A stretch of DNA of 64,000 nt. It comes from Planctomycetota bacterium (GTDB lineage: Bacteria; Planctomycetota; Planctomycetia; Planctomycetales; Planctomycetaceae). Where the stretch lies: assembly GCA_023417655.1 (NCBI GenBank), contig JAEZFD010000059.1, forward strand, positions 94,347 to 158,346, in the 5' to 3' direction. A program made the translations under genes and the position numbers. Below the pieces are notes generated by a model. The model was not told the origin of the DNA, made no database searches, and was given only the letters and a program-made list of their open reading frames with translations. Shown piece after piece: positions 45,526-53,671 of the stretch (position 1 is the stretch's first letter; each line of letters begins with the position of its first letter).

Positions 45526-45918
45526 CTATGCGGACATCTCAGAATAGTGTCGCCGCGGAGAGTGATCATCTTCGGTCATCAACAGAGGCTCATCGTCGCT
45601 GTGGAGTTCTGGAACAGGGGAGGAATCCCAACTCAGTTCCTCATCGAGATCGAGGAACTCGGGAGATGCCTGGAATCCGGCTCGGAGTTCTCCCTTGATG
45701 CGGGCCAGGCAGCGCGTCACGTGCCCCTTGGGGTGACCGAAGACGGCGCCAATTCGGTCTAGCGGCCAGCCAGCATTTTCACGGAGAGCCAGCATGGCCA
45801 GATACTTCCACTTCCGACTGTCTTCTCCGGCAAAGTGATCGTGAATGATTTGCCAGAACTGATCCGGACCGGATCGGGGAAGAAGAATCTTGGTTCCATT
45901 TGGCTTCGATACGGACAT
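45526..45918 (-). CDS. Helix-turn-helix protein opening the terminase cassette
   Basis: A 130-residue protein. The segment KWKYLAMLALRENAGWPLDR followed by IGAVFGHPKGHVTRCLARIK is a helix-turn-helix with an alanine-rich first helix, and the remainder is acidic and probably disordered. It could be the regulator or DNA-recognition factor of the cassette. The ATG at 45918 is the only good start; the ParB-like gene follows 64 bases later in the same direction. Confidence 0.7.
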   Translation of the reverse strand: MSVSKPNGTKILLPRSGPDQFWQIIHDHFAGEDSRKWKYLAMLALRENAGWPLDRIGAVFGHPKGHVTRCLARIKGELRAGFQASPEFLDLDEELSWDSSPVPELHSDDEPLLMTEDDHSPRRHYSEMSA

Positions 45919-46222
45919 CAGGCAACCTACTTGCGAGAGGGGAGTTCAGGCGACAGTCCATCCAACCTGTTCCGCCAGTGTTGCGCATCCTCACGGACAA
46001 CATGTGACGCTGACTGGCATATCGGAAAGACATGACAGTCGAACCGTACGATCCTCGCGCCCGACTCTTTCAGAGAATCAGGCAAAAACTCGGAAGCGAT
46101 CTTTACCAGCTGTCGTCGCGCTTTCTTCTGACGGCGGAACTCGACACAATGTCCGCGGAGCGTGCTCTCGCTGCACGGTCCCGCTTGCCCCCTGCCGCCG
46201 AGAGATCGCAGTGTTGAGACCT
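45919..46222. other. Intergenic region, no gene seen
   Basis: About 300 bases between the divergent terminase cassette and the ligase gene. It likely holds promoters for both. The ligase frame is open across it but has no good start. Confidence 0.4.
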
Positions 46223-47536
46223 ATGACCGAGTCCTTCCCGGAGCGTCTTCCCCGACAGACAATTGAAGAGCGCCAACTCGTCCGGTTGAACGCCTTGCTT
46301 GAAGAACTCAAAGTCAGCAATCCGTTCTGGCGAGAACGGCTGACCGGAGTGAATGGTCCCCTGCAATCCATCAAGGAGATCTCAACTCTTCCGTTTCTGA
46401 CGAAAAATGACCTCGTTCAGGATCAGCTTGCCCATCCGCCATTCGGGGCGAATCTGACCTACCCGCTCACTCAGTACAGCCGCATTCATCAGACATCCGG
46501 CACCACCGGTAAACCACTGCGCTGGCTCGACACACCTGAGAGCTGGTCATGGATGCTGGATCTCTGGGGACAGATTTATCGCCTGGTCGGCATTCGGCCT
46601 GACGATCGCTTCGCCTTCCCGTTTTCATTTGGACCATTCATCGGGTTCTGGGCTGCTTTTGAAGGGGCCCAGCGGTGCGGCAATCTTTCATTGACGATGG
46701 GCGGCATGAGCAGCGAAGCCCGTCTCAAGATGATCGAGGAACTGCAGGCCACGATCATCTGCTGCACGCCGACCTATGCCCTGCGGCTCATTGATGTCGC
46801 CGAGCAGATGGGGATCTCGCTGAAAGACAACTCCGTCAGAATGCTCATTCTTGCAGGCGAACCCGGGGCAGCGATTCCGGCGATTCGAGAACGAATTCAA
46901 TCGAGTTGGAACGCCCGCGTCATCGACCACTGGGGGATGACGGATATCGGATCGCTGGGAATCGAATCAGAGCATTCACCCGGCGAGTTGATCATCCTCG
47001 AGACTGAATGCATCGCGGAGATTATTCAGCAGGATGGAACGGAACCGGTTTCACCCGGTGAGATGGGAGAACTGGTCATCACGAATCTCGGACGATGGGG
47101 ACAGCCGGTCATCCGTTATCGGACAGGCGACCTTGTTCGGGCGGTGACGACTGCGAGTGCAGAAGGCATCGAACTGCTCCGGCTGCAGAACGGCATTCTC
47201 AGTCGGGCCGACGATATGGTCACGATTCGTGGAAACAATGTCTTCCCGACGAGCGTTGATGCCCTGTTGCGACAGTTTCAGGAGATCGTTGAATACCGAA
47301 TCACCGTTGTCACCCGGCGTTCGATGCCGCATCTCGTCATTGAAATTGAACCCGCTTCAAACGCCCAAGTAGTGTCACCGAAAGTAGGCGGAGCAGAGGA
47401 TCTCTTGAGGCGTGTCGGTCGGGCGATCAAAGACCGCCTGAACTTTCAGGCCGAGATTGTCCTCGCTTCGAATCTTCCCCGCTTTGAAATGAAGGGCCGA
47501 AGGTTCTTTCGCGAAGAGCAGGCAGGGCTTCAGTAA
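46223..47536 (+). CDS. Phenylacetate-CoA ligase-like AMP-binding protein (PaaK family)
   Basis: A 437-residue adenylate-forming enzyme. The P-loop-like motif TSGTTGKPLRWLDT, the VIDHWGMTDIGS region (A5-like) and LVITNLGRWGQPVIRYRTGD place it in the PaaK-type ligases that make acyl-CoA thioesters. The ATG at 46223 is chosen because the upstream frame from 45890 covers a non-coding intergenic stretch. There is no paa cluster nearby, so the acid substrate is unknown; planctomycetes carry several such ligases of unclear function. Confidence 0.88.
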   Translation: MTESFPERLPRQTIEERQLVRLNALLEELKVSNPFWRERLTGVNGPLQSIKEISTLPFLTKNDLVQDQLAHPPFGANLTYPLTQYSRIHQTSGTTGKPLRWLDTPESWSWMLDLWGQIYRLVGIRPDDRFAFPFSFGPFIGFWAAFEGAQRCGNLSLTMGGMSSEARLKMIEELQATIICCTPTYALRLIDVAEQMGISLKDNSVRMLILAGEPGAAIPAIRERIQSSWNARVIDHWGMTDIGSLGIESEHSPGELIILETECIAEIIQQDGTEPVSPGEMGELVITNLGRWGQPVIRYRTGDLVRAVTTASAEGIELLRLQNGILSRADDMVTIRGNNVFPTSVDALLRQFQEIVEYRITVVTRRSMPHLVIEIEPASNAQVVSPKVGGAEDLLRRVGRAIKDRLNFQAEIVLASNLPRFEMKGRRFFREEQAGLQ

Positions 47537-47548
47537 AGCATCACGCTA

Positions 47549-48382
47549 TTACCGCGAGCGGTTCGCGACGAGCTGCTGCTGGTATTCCTGGAATGTAATC
47601 CAGCGAATGTCATTGGAGCGAAGCTGACGTTCCCAGTGGCTGATGTGCCGACGATCAACCGACTGGAATTCCCACCCGAACTGATGCTCTGCGCGGAGAC
47701 GGACAGGTTCTGTCCGCTGGACCTGAGAGAACTGCAGGTCAACCTGAACCGGCAGCAGCTCTGCGTCTCGCAGGGATTCATTCAGCTGCAGGCGTGATTC
47801 CGGATACGTTGCATTGGGACGCAGCACGAAGTTCAGACGAGCCGCCCAGTCTGCATAGTCGAGGTACTGTCGCACGAAGTGAGGCGATTCAATCTTCGCC
47901 GTTCGCACAGTGTAGCTCAATGGGTCAGCGGTCATTTCGAAACGCTGAGACTTTTCATCCAGATTCTTGGTGAACTGGGGAGTCAGTTGAAACTGAATTA
48001 GCGCGGCACGGCGGATCGATGTCTCATCTGTCTGCTGCCGGATCTGTCCAAGCGCCTTGGTCGTTTCCGTCAGGGTTGCTTCGAGCGCGTGAGTGATTTC
48101 TGTGAACGGGATCTCGGTCGCGACGAAGTTCTTGCCCAGGACCACGAACCGGTGATGAATCGGCTCAAAGATCACGACTTCACCGGCTTCTTCCATGTAG
48201 TCATAGACTTTGCCTGCATGGAAGAGTGTCAGACTGTGTGAAACGACTCGCGGGTTGTTGGTTCCCCGGGGGATTTCGCTGACTGTTGTATAGACTCGCA
48301 TGTCCTGAGCAATTGCTGCGGACGACAGAGTAAGAAGACCGGCCAGAACGGCGCAGGTCAAGGTGCGAAAACCAGTGGACAC
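47549..48382 (-). CDS. Secreted protein of unknown function
   Basis: A 277-residue protein with a signal peptide (FRTLTCAVLAGLLTLSSAAIA, cleaved near IAQD). The frame extends to 48472, but the GTG at 48382 is preceded by GGGAGG 8 bases upstream and places the signal peptide at the start. The mature part has DMRVYTTVSEIPR, a short helical central section and beta-rich ends, without motifs I can name. The gene converges on the ligase gene, with 12 bases between the stops. Confidence 0.75.
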   Translation of the reverse strand: MSTGFRTLTCAVLAGLLTLSSAAIAQDMRVYTTVSEIPRGTNNPRVVSHSLTLFHAGKVYDYMEEAGEVVIFEPIHHRFVVLGKNFVATEIPFTEITHALEATLTETTKALGQIRQQTDETSIRRAALIQFQLTPQFTKNLDEKSQRFEMTADPLSYTVRTAKIESPHFVRQYLDYADWAARLNFVLRPNATYPESRLQLNESLRDAELLPVQVDLQFSQVQRTEPVRLRAEHQFGWEFQSVDRRHISHWERQLRSNDIRWITFQEYQQQLVANRSR

Positions 48383-48993
48383 AGGGACGGCCTCCCAAAA
48401 TCGGAGTTGATTAATCGCGAGTCGTTCTGATCGAGAACCGGCAGGGAAATGCCACTCCGTGTACGGAGCCAAGTTACCAGTCCGTCGAATCAGGTCTGAT
48501 TAAGAATGGAAAGTCATATCACGCAGGACGTCACACTTTGTGGACCTTCAGGAGCTTCCCTCAGGGCTTGTGTGATGTACTCAGAGATGGGAATTGTCTG
48601 CCAGAATGAAGATCTGGCGATGGGGCCGCGACTCTACGGCGGATGGTTTTCTTCGGACAAGACTGAATGCGATCATGCCTCGGAAATCAGCCGGAACTGG
48701 CCATTTTGCAGTCCTCTTCGGTCAATTTCTGCCGCTTCTTTCGGCGACGACTGGGGAGTTCCTCGCTCGCAACTGTGACAGGCGAATACCTGGGACTACG
48801 GTCTTCGATCGTTACATCCCGCATATTCCCCCCTCGCATGGACCGGGATGATCCCGATTTCCGACCCACTTATCTCCCTGTGCGAAGCATGATCTAGGTT
48901 TTGATCAGAAACACAGCAGGCGACTGGGAGGTCCATTCCCACCTCGTCTTGCTCGTCGCCATTGAGCAAACGAGCTTTCCAGAGGACCATTGC
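48383..48993. other. Intergenic region, no gene seen
   Basis: About 610 bases between divergent genes. Three overlapping plus-strand ORFs (48506-48897) have no ribosome binding site or motif and differ in frame. No RNA gene was found by eye. Promoters of both flanking genes should be here. Confidence 0.4.
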
Positions 48994-49914
48994 GTGTCTC
49001 CATTTGCGATCAGCGAACATTTAGAAGACGAAGCAATTGCCATCCCGGCGACGTTGATGGAGCTGATCGGAAGGCGGCTTGGCAAAATGCAGATGCTGCC
49101 TGCGATTGCCCAGCAGGCACTGGAAATCCTGCGCGACCCGGATTGCTCAATTCGCCAGTTTTCGAAGCTCGTGGAGCAGGACATCAAACTGGCGACTGAG
49201 ATGCTGCGGATGGCTAATAGTGCCATTTATTCTCGCGGGCACTCAATCGCCACGTTACACGACGCTGCCACACGGCTCGGCCTTCACCAGTGTCGGAACC
49301 TCATTCTGACATCGAGCTTCGCCAGTCTGATTGAGGGATTCTCGCTCGAGGAGCTTTGGATCCGCGAACAGCTCTGGCGGCACGGCCTCGTGACCGCCGT
49401 CCTTGCTTCCAATCTCAGCAAAGCTCTGAATGTGAATTTTCAGGGAGAAGAGTTCACTGCTGGTCTCGTTCACGACATTGGACGCATTGTCGTAGCCACC
49501 ATTTTGCCTGAGCACTTTCTCGATGCCGATCCGGTCGATTTTCAGGAGCGCAACCAGCCGTTGCTCAAGCAGGAGCAACAGTACTGGGGAACGACGCATA
49601 CTGAAGTGGGAGCGTGGTTTGGAGGCAAGAATCGTCTTCCGTCGTGCCTGGTCTCCGCGATTCGTTATCACCATTACCCGATTCGGGCTCCTCGAGCGCA
49701 TCGGCAACTCGTCGCCCTGATTTCTGTGGCGGACGACATGGCGAACTACGTCCAAAAGTACGCCACATCCGATGGCTATGACCCGGCAGAGAACCCTTTC
49801 CTCGATGTTCTCGCCGATCAGGACCTGCCTCGGGCGCGAGACATCCTTCTAGCGGAATCAGCCGAAATTCTCGAACAGTCGGCTCATGATGCTTTGGAAC
49901 TGTGCGACAAATAA
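48994..49914 (+). CDS. HDOD-domain signalling protein
   Basis: A 306-residue protein from the GTG at 48994, which has AGAGGA 7 bases upstream; an upstream TTG at 48901 is possible. The HDOD domain covers most of it: GRRLGKMQMLPAIAQQALEI, RMANSAIYSRGHSIATLHDA, and GLVHDIGRIV with the HD-like motif, then SAIRYHHYPI. HDOD proteins are HD-domain relatives that often lack catalysis and act in signalling, for example in motility or cyclic-dinucleotide responses. No partner gene adjoins it. Confidence 0.9.
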   Translation: MSPFAISEHLEDEAIAIPATLMELIGRRLGKMQMLPAIAQQALEILRDPDCSIRQFSKLVEQDIKLATEMLRMANSAIYSRGHSIATLHDAATRLGLHQCRNLILTSSFASLIEGFSLEELWIREQLWRHGLVTAVLASNLSKALNVNFQGEEFTAGLVHDIGRIVVATILPEHFLDADPVDFQERNQPLLKQEQQYWGTTHTEVGAWFGGKNRLPSCLVSAIRYHHYPIRAPRAHRQLVALISVADDMANYVQKYATSDGYDPAENPFLDVLADQDLPRARDILLAESAEILEQSAHDALELCDK

Positions 49915-50317
49915 CGGCGACAAATAACGAGTCAGCGACCGGCGAAATCTGCCGTAATTAGCGTTGTATCAGTCGCGACTTCTTTCAACGCGTCGCCACT
50001 TCTTTAAGTGGGATCTTTGTCCCCCGCAACTGCGTCGAAAAGTCTCTGAACTTTTTCCTGCAGCGCTCTGATTCGTTCGCCTTCGACGGAATCACAGGAA
50101 AAAAGGGGGCAAAAGCCGTTCTTTTCTCTGGAGACCGCTCCGCCCGAATGATCCGGGGCATCGTTGAATCCGATAAATCCGGAATATTTTCACAAGTTGG
50201 AGCCGCCTCCTGATCGATAAGTGAGTGTGACGGATTGGAACCATTTGCAATGGCACGAGAAGACTTTGTGCCTGACCCAAATCCGCAGTGACATCGCAGC
50301 ACCTTGGAGGCGATCGG
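49915..50317. other. Intergenic region, no gene seen
   Basis: About 400 bases between two rightward genes. Minus-strand ORFs (49985-50379) are unsupported. ACTTCTTT occurs twice near 49979 and 49997, of unknown meaning. Confidence 0.4.
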
Positions 50318-50908
50318 ATGGCAACCTGGACACGTCGTATCAAGCGATGGGCCCTCACGGGCATCGTACTGCTGGCCACAGTGCCGAGCAGTGGTTGCTA
50401 CGGCACTTACCTCTATCTGTTAAAGGACGCGGTGATTGGCGGCTGGTTCTATGGAACCACTCTTCCCATTCCGGTGACGCCTTACTTCAGTCAGAAAATT
50501 GAAGATACTTACTGGGAAGAAGAGCGGTACAAACGCGTTCCCATTCTTGATCCCGTCGAGGGAGAGAATGCACCGCTGTTCTGTCTGGATCCACCGAAGC
50601 CGGACGAAGTCATGCGGGCACTTCCCGACGACGTCTCCGGTGGGGTCCCATTCCTTGCCGAAACCTTCCGCAACAATGTGCGGATTGTTGTCGAGAAGAT
50701 CGTGGACCGAATCGACGAACCTCGGTTCTTCCCCCAGGTCGGTCCAGCACGACTGCATCACTGCCACTACAAATGCACGGTCTACTTCGAGAAGACCATG
50801 CGATCGAGCTGGCCTGTTCCATTCACGCATGTCGATCAGGTCGAAGAAGTGGTCTACATCGACCACGACTATCTGATCCGCGTCGCCGGACCACAGTCAC
50901 CGCTGTAA
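50318..50908 (+). CDS. Lipoprotein of unknown function
   Basis: A 196-residue lipoprotein: signal sequence RRIKRWALTGIVLLATV with lipobox SSGC. The ATG at 50318 follows GGAGG by 7 bases and is preferred to the in-frame start at 50288. After the lipobox comes GTYLYLLKDAVIGGWFYGTT, then a domain with RYKRVPILDPVEGENA, VRIVVEKIVDRIDEPRFFPQ and HYKCTVYFEKTM, which I cannot assign. A strong terminator follows. It appears to be a single-gene unit. Confidence 0.8.
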   Translation: MATWTRRIKRWALTGIVLLATVPSSGCYGTYLYLLKDAVIGGWFYGTTLPIPVTPYFSQKIEDTYWEEERYKRVPILDPVEGENAPLFCLDPPKPDEVMRALPDDVSGGVPFLAETFRNNVRIVVEKIVDRIDEPRFFPQVGPARLHHCHYKCTVYFEKTMRSSWPVPFTHVDQVEEVVYIDHDYLIRVAGPQSPL

Positions 50909-51005
50909 CCAGTGCTGAAATCAATCGCAGTTTGACAGATTCGTTCCAGTACATCGCTTCCTCACCTGAGGCGGCGCTCTGGGACGAACAAATTTGATGA
51001 GCTCC

Positions 51006-51042
51006 TGCCGCGCTACCTGTTCTCAGGTCCCGCGGCATTTTT
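51006..51042 (+). terminator. Rho-independent terminator after the lipoprotein gene
   Basis: TGCCGCG (51006-51012) pairs with CGCGGCA (51031-51037), with an inner ACCTG/CAGGT stem, followed by TTTTTCG. About 100 bases downstream of the stop. Confidence 0.85.
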
Positions 51043-51096
51043 CGTTTCTTCCGAACACTTTTTTATGTTCGCCTCGGCTTTCCCTCCATTGGAAGA

Positions 51097-51981
51097 TTAA
51101 GCCAGCTTGGAAAGACTCTGCCCGTTCTCTGCAGGATAAGGGGAAACTCTCTGGGCTCGATCTGGGAGCGTGACCGCGCTGACTCCCGCTGCATTGAGGC
51201 TCGCTTGAAGAACGGCCAGCAGCGCACCGTCGTCGGCCGTCTCCGGGACTTCCATGGATCGGGATGCTGCCGGCGAGATCAGATCGGCTTCAGCGACCTT
51301 TTGTTCAATGAGGGCGCTGAGCTGATCCAGATGGCGATCGCGATAACGCGACAATTCAAACGCCCGATCCGTCATGGCTCCGATCAGTTGTTGAATCAAA
51401 CTCAGCTCCTGTTCCCCTGGAACCAGACTCGCCACTTCGCTTTCGTAGTCTGCGGTCGATCGTACACGATGGGGGTACTCAATGACCGTTAGAGCGATGA
51501 GTCTGCCATAGGGACGCAGCAGGACGAGCAATTCACGACGAGACATCACAATCCGGGAGAATGCATGTCGTCCTGATTCCTTCATGCCTTCCCGAAGCAG
51601 ATTGAATGACCGTTGCCCGGGCGGACCGTCGGGAACGAGATAAAGCGTTCGACCTGTGTGATATGTCGGGTCGATCTCCCGACTGTCGATGAAGCACTCA
51701 ACATCAATTGCTTTGGAAGCAACAGGACGAAGTTGATCAAGCTTAAAAGGATCAAGCGGAAGATAGCAATCCTCGGCAACCTGATAACCGGGGATGATGG
51801 CATCCGGTTCGATCTCGCCATGAATTGGACAGATCTTCTTTTGCCGAATGCGTTCGCCGCAGTCACGGTGCAGCTGGTTCAAAGTGATCTCCGGAGCAGC
51901 GCTCACCGCCGAAAATGCTTTGACAGCGACCTGTAACTGGTTGATGCGAAGAAAACCTTTCCATTCAGATCGGGCAGGCAT
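51097..51981 (-). CDS. ku: Non-homologous end-joining protein Ku
   Basis: Bacterial Ku binds DNA double-strand ends as a homodimer and recruits ligase D for end joining. The 294-residue product starts with SEWKGFLRINQLQVAVKAFS, then NQLHRDCGERIRQKKICP and GYQVAEDCYLPLDPFKLDQL, the Ku beta-barrel core; later YPHRVRSTADYESEV and the helical C-terminus are present. Length is normal. No ligD lies within the window, so the partner is elsewhere or absent. It is transcribed leftward, away from the CRISPR locus. Confidence 0.93.
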   Translation of the reverse strand: MPARSEWKGFLRINQLQVAVKAFSAVSAAPEITLNQLHRDCGERIRQKKICPIHGEIEPDAIIPGYQVAEDCYLPLDPFKLDQLRPVASKAIDVECFIDSREIDPTYHTGRTLYLVPDGPPGQRSFNLLREGMKESGRHAFSRIVMSRRELLVLLRPYGRLIALTVIEYPHRVRSTADYESEVASLVPGEQELSLIQQLIGAMTDRAFELSRYRDRHLDQLSALIEQKVAEADLISPAASRSMEVPETADDGALLAVLQASLNAAGVSAVTLPDRAQRVSPYPAENGQSLSKLA

Positions 51982-52312
51982 AACAGCACCTCACGGTGGT
52001 TTGAGAAGCCATCCGTGCGGGAGACGCGCTCCGTCTGTGGTAATTCATCAGCAATATGTCAATCTAGCATTGCGAGATTTACACTTGCGAGAAAATTTAT
52101 AGGATTATCGCGTTCGAAGCGGGCATCTCTTCGGGAAGGGCAGTCAGATCGCACGAGAAACGATACTCGCGACTGCGATTTTCTCTTTTTTAATACTTTC
52201 CTGACGCAATGGTCCGTATTTGTCCGGCAGACCTCTCTATGGTGGTCTCACAGGAGCGAACGAAGCCAGGGACGCCGAGGTTTTTCACTCATTGCGCCAG
52301 TGAAAGGGGAAT
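51982..52312. other. Divergent intergenic region
   Basis: About 330 bases between leftward ku and the rightward WYL regulator gene, AT-rich around 52060-52200. It should hold both promoters. No gene is seen. Confidence 0.45.
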
Positions 52313-53383
52313 ATGCTCACCGCCAAAAGACCGGCCCTCCGACGGTTCTGGATCATTGATCGGGAGCTTCGGAAAAGGCAATTCCCCACAGCGGAAGACT
52401 TGGCTGCTCTCGCTGAAGTCGACGTGAAAACTATTCGACGCGATATTGAATCGCTTAGGAATGATCATCACGCTCCCATTGCGTTTAACTCATCTCGTCG
52501 CGGTTGGGAGTATACGCAGGAAACTTATTATCTTCCCGCCGTTGTCATGACAGAGGGAGAACTCGTCGCCATGTTCCTGGCAGGGCATGCCCTCCGCCAA
52601 GTTCAGGGAACTCCCTATGCAGAAGAGTTGCGGCGGGCGATTGAGAAGTTAAGTGACTTCCTGCCGAGTGAAGTTACGGTTCACTGGCAAGCGTTGGACC
52701 AGCTTCAGTCGTTCCACCAGACGGTGACGACGCTACATGATCTTGACATCTTTCGTCAGTTAGCGGATGCCGTTTTGCATCGACGCCAGTTACGAATGCG
52801 CTATTGGACTGCATCACGGGATGCAGAGACGACTCGCACCATTGATCCCTGGCATCTCGCCTGTATCGACGGGACTTTTTATCTGATGGCCTGGTGCCAT
52901 ACACGGCGGGCAACCCGTATGTTTTCGCCAGGCCGGATTCGTGAATTGACTGAGACCGGAGAGAGCTTTCAGGTCCCGGATGACTTTCAGATTGGCGATT
53001 TCTTCGACGGAACATTTAAGGTCGTGAGCGATACGAGTGTGCCGCTGCAGACTGTTCGTTTGAAATTCGCTCCGGGTGCTGCCAGATATATCCGAGAGAA
53101 AATCTGGCATGTCTCTCAGAAACTCGAGAAATTGCCGAACGACTCTGTCGTGCTCGAACTCTCACTCCGATCACTGATTGAGGTTCGTCGCTGGATTCTG
53201 TCCTGGGGAAGCGAATGCGAGGTCCTTGCCCCAACGGAATTAAGAGCAGACATTCAACGTGAAGCCGCGGCCATACTTCGCCGAGTCACGGAGATTCCGC
53301 AGCGGAACTCAGGCGTCTCCTCGCTGGAAGCCTACCAGTCGCGTCAGCAACGCCGGCAACGAAAGCCTAATAAGACGGGGTAG
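52313..53383 (+). CDS. HTH-WYL transcriptional regulator of the CRISPR locus
   Basis: A 356-residue DNA-binding regulator, ATG at 52313 with AAAGGGGA just before. The N-terminal DeoR-like helix-turn-helix is in FPTAEDLAALAEVDVKTIRR and DIESLRNDHHAPI. The WYL domain follows, with TRTIDPWHLACIDGTFYLMA and CHTRRATRMFSPGRI, and a WCX-type C-terminus. WYL regulators often sit beside CRISPR-Cas and other defence loci and respond to nucleic acids or small ligands. It is directly upstream of the mini-CRISPR and the cas operon, in the same direction, and could control cas expression; this is inferred from position. Confidence 0.88.
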   Translation: MLTAKRPALRRFWIIDRELRKRQFPTAEDLAALAEVDVKTIRRDIESLRNDHHAPIAFNSSRRGWEYTQETYYLPAVVMTEGELVAMFLAGHALRQVQGTPYAEELRRAIEKLSDFLPSEVTVHWQALDQLQSFHQTVTTLHDLDIFRQLADAVLHRRQLRMRYWTASRDAETTRTIDPWHLACIDGTFYLMAWCHTRRATRMFSPGRIRELTETGESFQVPDDFQIGDFFDGTFKVVSDTSVPLQTVRLKFAPGAARYIREKIWHVSQKLEKLPNDSVVLELSLRSLIEVRRWILSWGSECEVLAPTELRADIQREAAAILRRVTEIPQRNSGVSSLEAYQSRQQRRQRKPNKTG

Positions 53384-53403
53384 TAGTTCACCCGAGCCAT
53401 GCG

Positions 53404-53490
53404 TCTGTCGTTCCCTCTTTATTGGGAAAAGCCACTTAAAACAGACGTTGCTAGTTTCAGTGCCCTCTTGTTCGGGCGAGGTGTAAGTGT
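53404..53490 (-). ncRNA. Degenerate two-repeat mini-CRISPR (CreR/CreA-like guide candidate)
   Basis: Read on the minus strand, 53490-53454 is a pseudo-repeat matching the array repeat at 26 of 37 positions, with 24 of 28 at the handle end; ACTGAAAC is intact and the GCCC/GGGC stem is kept. The pseudo-spacer starts at 53453 (TAGCAACGTCTGTTTTAA...). A second pseudo-repeat follows: its 14-nt core CCCAATAAAGAGGG (53426-53413) is identical to the array repeat, while its stem ends are changed to TTCCC/GGGAA, still able to pair. Outside the core, the second copy has decayed. Transcription would be leftward towards the end of the WYL gene. The guide target is at 53587-53610. No experimental support; call made from sequence. 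Confidence 0.75.
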
Positions 53491-53495
53491 ATAAT
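53468..53495 (+). promoter_or_regulatory. Candidate promoter of the 76-aa ORF/cas operon
   Basis: TTGTTC (53468-53473), 16 bases, TATAAT (53490-53495). The -10 is a perfect consensus. Transcription would begin near 53502 and run through the guide target site at 53587-53610 to the cas genes. It overlaps the antisense pseudo-repeat. Sequence match only. Confidence 0.5.
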
Positions 53496-53533
53496 TTGTA
53501 TAGGGTTGTGATCGATCGTGTGCGTCTTTTTAG

Positions 53534-53562
53534 ATTGTATCGGATTTTGAGCGGATGATAAA
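53534..53562 (-). promoter_or_regulatory. Candidate promoter of the mini-CRISPR
   Basis: On the minus strand, TTTATC (53562 to 53557), 17 bases, TACAAT (53539 to 53534), reading leftward into the mini-CRISPR. The -35 is weak; TATACA boxes nearer the pseudo-repeat (around 53497 and 53488) are alternatives. Confidence 0.3.
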
Positions 53563-53586
53563 TCAAAATGTTGGTGATTCGGCGTG

Positions 53587-53610
53587 TATTTAAAAAAGAC
53601 GTTGCTAGGG
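53587..53610 (-). promoter_or_regulatory. Putative guide target site (protospacer plus PAM) upstream of the 76-aa ORF and cas6
   Basis: On the minus strand, CCC (53610-53608) precedes TAGCAACGTCTTTTTTAA (53607-53590). The pseudo-spacer from 53453 leftward matches positions 1-11, 13-18 and 20, with mismatches at 12, 19 and 21; position 12 is a base that type I guides flip out. The CCC would serve as PAM, and no such PAM precedes the pseudo-spacer in the mini-CRISPR itself (handle AAC there). The site lies 62 bases before the 76-aa ORF start. Confidence 0.7.
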
Positions 53611-53671
53611 AGAGAAAGTTGTTGAATTGGCAACGGTGGATGGGTAACGTGGATTCAAAAGGAGAAATATC

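Noticed and set aside
41644..45918. Terminase cassette as an ordinary prophage
   Set aside because: No structural, lysis or integrase genes and no attachment-site repeats seen on either side.
48506..48897. Three overlapping plus-strand ORFs
   Set aside because: No ribosome binding sites, no motifs, mutually incompatible frames; reported as an intergenic region.
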